From Enchytraeus crypticus (taxonomy: Eukaryota > Annelida > Clitellata > Enchytraeida > Enchytraeidae), in NCBI GenBank assembly GCA_905160935.1, contig CAJHZI010000014.1, positions 267,295 to 331,294 of the forward strand: DNA of 64,000 nt. Direction: 5' to 3'. The position numbers and the translations under genes are program-made. Below the pieces are notes generated by a model. It had not been told where the DNA came from and did no database searches. It worked only from the letters and a program-made list of their open reading frames with translations. Positions 58,672 to 64,000 of this stretch are shown one piece after another; positions within the stretch are counted from its first letter, which is position 1, and each line of letters opens with the position of its first letter.

Positions 58672-58988
58672 TCTAGTACTAAGTAGCAACCATATAGTTC
58701 TACCTTTTATTCTGCATAATTAATTACATATGGTAACATATATTTATAGATTGCGTGTAATTATATATTTTTTAAAGTTAGCTTTTTAAAAAGTTTTTGA
58801 TCGAATGTAAACTTTTTTATAATGATTAAGAGTTTAGTCAGATTTAGACACTTGATTGATCGAATTCTAGAAACCTATTAGACTAAATATTTTCAAGGGT
58901 CTATTTATCACGTATCTATTTATTTTGTTGTTTTTTATCTCTTTTTTGTTTCTTTGTAGAAGCTCCCACGTCTACTATTTCTGCGTGA
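50940..58988 (+). CDS. ESE/ELF3-type ETS transcription factor (8 exons, 5' end not defined)
   Basis: This encodes a nuclear DNA-binding transcription factor. The exons join in phase at GT-AG borders: 50940-51077, 52221-52472, 54444-54560, 55329-55487, 56405-56857, 57458-57653, 58174-58310 and 58960-58988. They give about 492 residues. Numbering from the first full codon: Pointed/SAM domain about 53-127, acidic Leu/Asp-rich segment 131-168, Ser/Pro-rich linker 170-334, AT-hook RPGRP at 336-340, ETS domain about 373-470. Pointed plus AT-hook plus ETS is the hallmark of ELF3 (ESE-1) among ETS proteins. ETS proteins bind GGAA cores; ESE members act mainly in epithelia in vertebrates, while here the role is inferred. 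Exon 1 starts mid-codon, so a coding exon may lie further upstream; otherwise translation could begin at Met 12. Introns are full of repeats. Confidence 0.85.
51378..51600 (-). mobile_element. Family F/LINE tail fragment in intron 1
   Basis: Minus orientation: 3' end GTTAACTGGGATTTAAGGGA with GATGATGAAGATA, a LINE-tail piece, and the family F signature (GCATTCGGTTAGTGAGTGCC). The two parts are joined as in the copy at 10862. Confidence 0.65.
51640..51990. repeat. TTAAT-rich low-complexity tract in intron 1
   Basis: A/T-only words such as AATTAATTAA and TTTATTAATT recur for about 350 bp. No element recognised. Confidence 0.7.
51993..52106 (+). repeat. Two tandem family C copies in intron 1
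   Basis: Copy one is ACGTCCCTGATATCATCCTT with GAAACTGACGTTGAAC. Copy two, starting near 52057, is CCTGACATCATCTCTGTATG with GAAACTAACGTTAAACC. Both are followed by AT-rich tails. They lie about 110 bp before the Pointed exon. Confidence 0.8.
52221..52472 (+). CDS. ETS gene exon 2, Pointed/SAM domain
   Basis: The acceptor is GATCGTAG and the donor CACCCT|GTTAGT. It encodes the whole Pointed domain, including [20 protein letters not shown] and [16 protein letters not shown], then the final helix [12 protein letters not shown]. The PxxWxxxxxLDWI start and the LxxLSxDEF turn are typical ETS-family SAM features, used for partner or kinase contacts in this family. It is GC-richer than the flanking introns. 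Confidence 0.85.
52487..52615. repeat. AAT array at the start of intron 2
   Basis: Interrupted AAT/GAT/ATT triplets beginning about 15 bp after the exon 2 donor. Confidence 0.9.
52617..52735 (-). mobile_element. Family G LINE, 3' fragment
   Basis: In the reverse direction it matches the 3' end of the copy at 36205: GCTCGTATTGCTCGAATCAT at the end and TAGCCGTGCGGCGATTCAGC before it. A degenerate C-terminal coding part lies upstream. Confidence 0.75.
52786..52950 (+). mobile_element. Family G LINE, Cys/His-region fragment
   Basis: Plus-strand piece with GGCCGAAAACTTGCGAACCT; one frame reads [19 protein letters not shown]. Another frame resembles the CEPHxxPxGxEVDALGLxGL word of the copy at 36205. 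It faces the neighbouring family G piece in opposite orientation, with an AAT array between them. Confidence 0.65.
53276..53490 (+). repeat. Family D tRNA-derived SINE, copy 2
   Basis: Good box-A-like word (ATAGCTCAGTGTAGAGCGCC) and box-B-like word (TAGTTCGATTCCTG). The 3' part is AAATGATAGATATCATCATA and ATTATTTCACTATAGTG. Confidence 0.75.
53520..53760 (+). repeat. Family D tRNA-derived SINE, copy 3
   Basis: Box-B-like TAAGTTCGATTCCCAG, AAATCTCGGACATTCACTGG, TTGCCTAACGGCTAAACATG, and the terminal TTAATCATTTCACTATAATA. Very close to the copy at 24896. Confidence 0.8.
53765..54440. other. Intron 2, remainder
   Basis: Unique AT-rich intron sequence leading to the exon 3 acceptor; nothing further recognised. 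Confidence 0.5.
54444..54560 (+). CDS. ETS gene exon 3, acidic segment
   Basis: The acceptor is CATTTTACAG and the donor CCTA|GTGAGT. It encodes [20 protein letters not shown] and [15 protein letters not shown]. The acidic, Leu-rich make-up fits the transactivation region that follows the Pointed domain in ELF3; that role is inferred. Confidence 0.8.
55249..55308. repeat. Pure (TA)n array in intron 3
   Basis: About 30 uninterrupted TA repeats ending 20 bp before the exon 4 splice acceptor. Confidence 0.95.
55329..55487 (+). CDS. ETS gene exon 4, linker
   Basis: The acceptor is TTTTTTTGCACAG and the donor ACAG|GTAAAT. The spliced frame reads [20 protein letters not shown] and later [12 protein letters not shown], a low-complexity polar linker. 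A pure TA array of about 30 repeats ends some 20 bp before the acceptor. Confidence 0.8.
55545..55755 (-). mobile_element. Family F SINE-like element in intron 4
   Basis: Minus orientation: tail GTTGAACTGAGATTTAAGGG with GATGATGCTGACGATGG, signature GGGCATTCGGTTGGTGAGCG, and 5' words GCACGTGTCGTAGAAGCC and TTGTGTCCGGGTTGCTTGAA at the right. Confidence 0.75.
56001..56040 (-). repeat. Family A SINE, 3' fragment
   Basis: Only the 3' part, minus orientation: ACTTTTTTAA tail, GAGGAAACTGACGTTAACAC, and CACTTTCGAGT. A second tiny piece of the same end is at 56244-56271. Confidence 0.7.
56405..56857 (+). CDS. ETS gene exon 5, Ser/Pro linker and AT-hook
   Basis: The acceptor is ATTTTGTAG and the donor GGAAACA|GTATGT. 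It encodes a Ser/Pro/Tyr-rich stretch with [12 protein letters not shown] (possible proline-directed kinase sites) and [20 protein letters not shown]. The AT-hook follows at 56743-56769 (RRPGRPKK) with a further basic run, GTRKRPQGN. The AT-hook should grip AT-rich minor groove next to the ETS site. It is the longest exon and clearly GC-richer than its introns. Confidence 0.9.
57048..57118. repeat. CT-rich array in intron 5
   Basis: Interrupted CT and CTT repeats. Confidence 0.95.
57315..57411. repeat. GATT/GATC/ATTC tetranucleotide arrays in intron 5
   Basis: Three successive tetranucleotide arrays (GATT, then GATC, then ATTC) end about 46 bp before the ETS-domain exon acceptor. Confidence 0.95.
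57458..57653 (+). CDS. ETS gene exon 6, ETS domain part 1
   Basis: The acceptor is GATTGCAG and the donor CTACG|GTTTGT. It encodes the first two thirds of the ETS winged helix: [20 protein letters not shown], then [34 protein letters not shown] and SLR. The two DNA-reading arginines of the recognition helix (residues 435 and 438) are kept; the second is split across the intron. The acceptor lacks a normal pyrimidine tract because GATT/ATTC arrays fill that space. Confidence 0.9.
57657..57744 (+). repeat. 44-bp tandem duplication after the exon 6 donor
   Basis: Two perfect or near-perfect units starting GTTGACAGATTGTATCATAA begin 4 bp inside intron 6. The reading frame stays open through both if the intron is not removed. 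A C run follows at 57797-57808. Confidence 0.9.
58174..58310 (+). CDS. ETS gene exon 7, ETS domain part 2
   Basis: The acceptor is GTACATTTTAG and the donor CCATA|GTATGT. It encodes [32 protein letters not shown] and [13 protein letters not shown]. The LCFMFG word corresponds to the LVYKFG strand of ELF3/ELF5. The usual YYY after the second arginine is WCR here, and the piece before LCF is longer than in vertebrate ESE proteins. Confidence 0.8.
58430..58670. repeat. TA microsatellites in intron 7
   Basis: Two long TA arrays, with TAGTATATAC words and their inverse copies around them. Confidence 0.9.
58960..58988 (+). CDS. ETS gene exon 8, C-terminus (tentative)
   Basis: The acceptor is TTTCTTTGTAG. 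In the phase set by exon 7 it adds KAPTSTISA and a TGA at 58986-58988. A different frame from the same acceptor stays open to about 59187 and looks protein-like (VPYYESVNDINGFDSSHFNN), but exon 7 does not lead into it. The short end is the consistent choice. Confidence 0.5.
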
Positions 58989-60260
58989 GGCTGGACTCAA
59001 CGACTTAACAACTCAGACTTCGCTGCATGCAGTGCCTTATTACGAGTCCGTCAACGATATCAACGGCTTTGACTCGAGCCACTTCAACAACGACAGCGAC
59101 GTTAAAATACGATTAGTGATGATATCTAGCACTAGGTCATCCCGGTGTGACGTTAGCTTGGTAGGAACCTCGATACCTTTGAGCATATGATGGAGGAACG
59201 TCCCTGACATCATCCTTGTATGAGGAAACGGACGTTAAACCTTTATTCTTATTTTTATTATTATATGTGGACAACAACGGTTGCGATGAGCCACAGTTCC
59301 GCTGAGAGCCTAACTCTATACCAAGACACTAGCAAAATCTTACCTCTGTTTGATTCGTTGATTGATTTGATTGCCGATGTTAAATATTATTATTGCATGT
59401 TTAATATTATAATTGCATGTTAAATATTGTTAGAGCTAGTTCTAATTCACTTATATTTCGCATCTGAGCGTTTGAGCAATTCTCTGATAAAAGTGTGAGT
59501 GCAGTGTGAGGATCTTCAACATTTTGTCGAATCAAATCTCTGCTGACTGCTCGTTACAATCCACAACCAAGAGTTGAAATCAGAAATCCATGTAATGAGA
59601 TCCGGACAGTCGTATTTGTGTGCATTATGGGACTACTATGTATGGGACTATTGCTTACTATTTCCGTCAATTTTTGTACTTTTGCATATTACTATCTTGA
59701 ATAGGAACCGATTTTAACTTGATTTTGCAAAATGGATTGTAATATATCCAGTATTTTAGTTTCGCTGCATTCTGACTAGTGTCTGCTGTGCCAATAGGCA
59801 CTACAATACAGTCAAATAGTTTATATACATGCTCTATATATAATTCAATCAATTTAGACAATACCAATCGACATAGGAAAATGTGCATATATATGTTACT
59901 AGTATCCGGTAGCATTTAGGACAATTTTGGTCTTGCTTCATATGCCTCGACCTATAGTGTCGAAGGCTGGTTGTAATTGTTTAATTATTTTATCTGTTAT
60001 TTCATGAACTGTTGCAATTTATACAAGCCAATGCAATGCAAGTTTGTACAAGCCAATGCAATTATGTACAACACACTATAAAACAATGCAATTCTGTATA
60101 ACACAGTTCCAATCAATACTGTCAATATAATTCTGTACAGCGCAATGCTGTGATTGAAATGAATGCAGCGCAATACATCTCAGTATATTGTGTGCATTTA
60201 ATCTTCAAGGTCATGTGTATCATTTTGAGTAGAATTTAATAAAATCTCATTTAACATTTG
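58989..60260 (+). other. Probable 3' untranslated region of the ETS gene
   Basis: No further exon with a continuing frame was found. The first good polyadenylation-type word in suitable context is AATAAA at 60238-60243, after a GT-rich stretch. A family C insertion lies inside at 59197. The 3' limit is inferred only. Confidence 0.35.
59197..59256 (+). repeat. Family C short retroelement
   Basis: The clearest copy: AACGTCCCTGACATCATCCT, TGTATGAGGAAACGGACGTT, then AAACCTTTATT. Confidence 0.85.
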
Positions 60261-60766
60261 ATGTTTTCCTACGCAAAACGTTTTTATTCTATAAATATTT
60301 TTGCTATTATATCCTTCTTATTACGAAATTGGCATTCTTACTATGAAATACCAAAGTAAAACTCACGTCTAATTGTTGGCTTATGAGATTATTTGACTTA
60401 ATCCACTTAAAACTGGAGAAAATTGCCCCCACCCGTTAACAATTTTAGAATTGCAAGCTGACTTAAAAGTGTAATTTGAAAAACATTCAATCTACTTCGC
60501 TGATTAATGGATATTTTAGAAATTTCAGAATTTCAATTACATAATTTCAGCCGTTAACTGAAATTGAAATAAAATGTGAGAAGTAACCTCAAGTCATACC
60601 ATACGCTCAAGTAGACCTATTTATAAGAATTAAGGAGTCTTGCAGAGGTATATAAAAGCCCATATTAGTTTTAAATATTTAAACGATATCACACAGCCCA
60701 GAAATCTTACACAGAAAAACAAATAAAATAACTGCGCAATGCAATGCAATTCAACGCAGTGAATTG

Positions 60767-60767
60767 A

Positions 60768-60813
<46 letters not shown>

Positions 60814-60935
60814 TTAGAGTGCTACAGTCATCTACGACAACATCGAGCACTATTGAAACAAAATCAAGCCGGCGAGCAAAAAAAGAAGGTCCAAAAACGG
60901 TGCAAATTCCAAAATCCAGAAATTCAGTCCAAAGT
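60767..60935 (-). repeat. Family E repeat with AAT tail
   Basis: An AAT array at the low end (60767-60810), then TTAGAGTGCTACAGTCATCT, ACATCGAGCACTATTGAAAC, GAAGGTCCAAAAACGGTGCA and CCAGAAATTCAGTCCA. This is the most complete minus-strand copy, and it shows that the AAT array is the element's tail. Confidence 0.8.
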
Positions 60936-60961
60936 ATGAAATCTGACGAAAAGATGAAATC

Positions 60962-61053
60962 TGACGTCCCTGACATCATCCTTTGATAAGGAAACGGAAG
61001 TTAAATCTTTATTATTATTATTATTATTATTATCATTATTATTATTATTATTG

Positions 61054-61094
<41 letters not shown>

Positions 61095-61130
61095 ATTATT
61101 ATTATTACTATTATTATTATTATTATTAAA
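60962..61130 (+). repeat. Family C short retroelement with long ATT tail
   Basis: TGACGTCCCTGACATCATCC, GATAAGGAAACGGAAGTTAA, then an ATT array of over 100 bp. Confidence 0.85.
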
Positions 61131-61134
61131 TAAA

Positions 61135-62535
61135 GCTACTTGGGCCTCAGTAACTTAAATAAATAAACAGTGTAACCCAATAGGCCCTACACTCAAAAAA
61201 GAGCGTACGTTGGGTAAAATATCAGCCCTAGAAAAGATCAAAGACCTCCTAACAAAGTGTAACGGAAAACCCACCAAGACAATTTAGATAAATTGAGTTG
61301 GTTTAGGATCGTACAAGATAAAAATGTGAGCTTGGAAGTTCAGCAAGATTAACTTAATTAAATAAGTTAAAGAAGAAAAATACTAGGCCAATAAAAACAA
61401 ACAAGAAAATAAAATAATATATAAAATAAAAGCAATAATAAAATACAAAATATAATAAGCTATATAAAGCAAAATAAAATAAAATAAAAAGTAAAATAGG
61501 TCAAAAATAAGTAAGAGAATAGTAAATGGCTTGGGTTTAGGCCTAGGCCTACTAAAAAAATTACAGACGAAGAATTTTTTGATAGTACCAATATTGATCG
61601 CTTAACGATCGTGAAATCATATGGAACACGTAACAACTAACAAACCCGACAAGAACAAATTCACTCGCTAGATGGAGATATATTACGGCGTTATTCATTA
61701 ACAGCTATATGTTTATTCTACTCATATTTATCCTTTAATTTGTGCAAATAACGAATGCAATCATTGGTAAATAATAGTTTAATAAATCAATATAATTGTA
61801 TCATATACTTTGGAATAAAGTTAACGTAAACTAGCTTTATAGGATAAATATTTGTATAAGTTATATACAAATATACATTTCAAATATTAATACCACTAAA
61901 CCGTTTGTTTGAAATTGACAAGTACGCTCATTGACTTTACAGCTTTGTCATTTAGTAAGGTACATACTTACCTGCTCCCCCACTGGGGGTAATGCAGTTA
62001 AATATGTAACATGATGAGGAAAGGGTTATGACTTCGGTGTGAGTTAAAAGCCCGAGACCCCTGGGGGCCGCAACCCCCCAAGTGGTCAAATCTGATTCCT
62101 TACTATTTGACAAAATTTAACACATTTTAATCAAAGTGAAATATTTTCTAATTAGCAGTTTTTTTCTTGCATTTCTCGTTTGTTTTGTTATTGCTGATAC
62201 TAACCAATTCTTGATAATCATATTTCAGTTACAGAAACAGAAATAATTATTTTAATTTATTATTAGGTTTTGTTATATAACATATAAAGTTCAAGCAATA
62301 TTTTACTCCTCAGCTTGCTGTTTACCTCAACTACGATTTCCCGTATTGAAGAGAAGTCCTTCGGGCTCTTGACTTGACGTTAAGTCCACATCAACTACAT
62401 AGCTTGGTAATCAATTGTTTGAATTGCCGTGAAAGCAGACTAGTTGGGCAAGCTGATCAGAAAATTAAATTTTGGATATTCACAGGATGTTATTTACTCT
62501 CGGTATATTATAAATTATTATACTATTTACTGACA
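61135..62535. other. No gene recognised
   Basis: AT-rich sequence with many AAAATA words at 61400-61500. At 61968-62090 is a GC-richer segment starting ACATACTTACCTG; it matches the first 11 bases of U1 snRNA, or a splice donor on the minus strand, but nothing around it supports either. Confidence 0.45.
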
Positions 62536-62539
62536 TTAG

Positions 62540-62700
62540 TATACAATATTAATCAGTGTCAGAAAGAACATTCGGTTGATGAGCGTCTAGGTTCCGGAAA
62601 TTTCTATAAAATTTTCCAAAAGGAATATAAAAAATTAGTTCTATCGTACCCCGACAATAGTTAAACTTGGATTCAAGGGAATATGACGATGGTGTTAATT
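62540..62700 (+). mobile_element. Family F 3'-end element
   Basis: CAGAAAGAACATTCGGTTGA, GAGCGTCTAGGTTCCGGAAA, then the tail AGTTAAACTTGGATTCAAGG and a short GATGGTG end. Confidence 0.7.
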
Positions 62701-62825
62701 ATTATCGACTGTATGGTTTAAACATGCGGTATAAGTGTTAGATGTCATTAATGGGTAATGAAAGCTCATTTCGCAGTAAGGTCTAAATACTGAAATTAAA
62801 TTATGCTGGACTGTCTAAATTGATA

Positions 62826-64000
62826 TAGGGTGTCCAGATAGGTCGTGAACGATTTTGAATGCAAAAAATTATATGTTATGCACAATACAATGTGGAAAGT
62901 TTGATACTGGCAGATAGGCTGTTCAATTGTAAATAACAGGGAAAATACTGTAGGTTTGTAACTTACGTTTCAAAGTGTTGACGTCATTTGCCGTGACGTC
63001 ATCAAAATGTGCGTAAACAGAAAACTGCCGCAACAGTGCAGTAAATACACGGCGTATCACTGATTAGGCAATGGCAACATTAAACGAAGCGCAAATTAGA
63101 GCACAAGCTATTACACTATTGGAAGAAAAGTATAGTTATGGCGTTATAGCAAAAAAAACTAGGTCGTAGTAAAGCGTGGATTAGCAAGTGGGCCAACCGC
63201 TACAAGCAGAATCCAAACGAAACGCTGCAGAGTCGTTATCAAGGCGGTCGAAAGTCTGTGCTGACTGCTGCCGCTCAAAAACTGATTAGGCAGTCTAAAT
63301 ATGTGCGTGGACAGAGGCTGCGAAAGTTAGCACGTCGATTGAAAGACAAACGCTTTGCTGGATGCAAAGAGACAATAAGACAGTATATGCGAACGACGCT
63401 GAAAGGGAAATGCTTTAAACGACAAAAGGTCCCAAAGTTAAGTAGTGCTTATAAAGTCCGCCGAGTCAACTTTGCGAAGAAGTTTAAAGATATTGACTGG
63501 TCGCGTGTCATGTTCACTGATGAATCACCTTTCAAACTTTACTACGTACCTAACAATAAGAACGATGGAGTATGGGGATCACAAGAAACTTCTGTTCCGT
63601 GCGCGCCACAGGTGAAGTTCAGCCCGTCAGTTCTGGTGTGGGGTGGTATTACAGCTCGCGGATTAACAAAACTTCATATCATCCCAAATAAAACTTCAGT
63701 TAATTCGACTTATTACATCAATGAGATACTGGAGAAAGAGGTCAAACCAGCATTCCAGCGAACAGTTGTATGTACGAATTGAACAGCTACAAAGCTGTTT
63801 CGTAATAACGGCGAAGGATTGTTTCAACAAGACGGTGCACGTGCACACACATCAAGAGCGTCAGTCGAGTGGTTGAACACAAACATTAATGGATATATCT
63901 CACCAGAGGACTGGCCACCTAATTCTCCGGATTTGTCACCGATAGAAAATGTTTGGAGTATTATGGCGGCAACGGTTTATGCCGATCCTGAACCGCAGAC
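62826..64000 (+). mobile_element. Tc1/mariner (DD37E) element, right end outside window
   Basis: The left inverted repeat reads TAGGGTGTCCAGATAGGTCG and TGAACGATTTTGAATG next to TATA. A noncoding leader of about 245 bp precedes the transposase. The element runs off the window, so the right repeat and target duplication cannot be checked. Confidence 0.8.
63071..64000 (+). pseudogene. Tc1/mariner DD37E transposase, nearly intact, partial
   Basis: The transposase starts MATLNEAQIRAQAITLLEEK. An 8-A run at 63151-63158 puts the frame off by one and leads to a stop at 63167. The next frame then continues with SKAWISKWANRYKQNPNETL (helix-turn-helix region) and on to VMFTDESPFKLYY (first Asp) and VLVWGGITARG. 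A TGA at 63780 interrupts it, and FQQDGARAHTSR (second Asp) and WPPNSPDLSPIENVW (final Glu) follow. The last two catalytic residues are separated by 37 positions. Only two disabling changes are visible, so this is a young insertion. Confidence 0.85.

Noticed and set aside
61968..61980. U1 snRNA gene
   Set aside because: Only the first 11 bases match; the rest of U1, including stem-loops and the Sm site, is not present.

Overview
This looks like a window of an AT-rich invertebrate (metazoan) nuclear genome. The evidence is GT-AG introns in a multi-exon transcription-factor gene, many tRNA-derived SINEs, degraded LINE open reading frames, Tc1/mariner elements with TA target duplications, and long TA, CT and ATT microsatellites. 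I cannot fix the phylum. There is no sign of prokaryotic gene organisation, and no CRISPR array or intact tRNA/rRNA gene.

One host gene is well supported: an ESE/ELF3-type ETS transcription factor on the + strand, with eight coding exons from 50940 to 58988. Its order is a Pointed (SAM) domain, an acidic segment, a Ser/Pro-rich linker, an AT-hook and an ETS domain. All exon junctions keep phase under GT-AG splicing and give about 492 residues. The upstream coding exon, if any, was not found. The ETS domain is odd: the Tyr run after the two recognition arginines is replaced, and the segment before the last strand is longer than usual.

The left 50 kb is intergenic or far-upstream DNA packed with repeats. 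Recognisable families are: (A) a tRNA-derived SINE ending in AGCTTTACCAGCTTTT, about a dozen copies; (B) a relative of A ending in a Leu-like CTTGGCTT tail; (C) a short ATT-tailed family; (D) a second tRNA-type SINE; (E) a family ending in GTAGCACTCTAA; (F) a LINE 3' end and SINE-like elements sharing the tail TTAAACTGGGATTCAAGGGA plus GAT repeats; (G) LINE C-terminal fragments with DGKRPDG/WDVTV motifs; (H) an unclassified three-copy repeat. Families A, B and C share one internal core.

Structural highlights are: a 1,015-bp near-identical tandem duplication (11908-13937); a 19-bp minisatellite arranged in 133-bp higher-order units (31441-32358); a 27-bp minisatellite open on both strands (9528-9935); a diverged 21-bp minisatellite (21448-21783); a 138-bp near-perfect palindrome (38268-38405); a Tc1 element with both ends (21881-23259); an internally deleted mariner with about 200-bp inverted ends (42585-43329); and a Tc1/mariner element running off the right edge (62826-64000).

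All long open frames in the left 50 kb are either transposon coding remnants or by-products of tandem repeats. Only the ETS gene appears to be under coding constraint.
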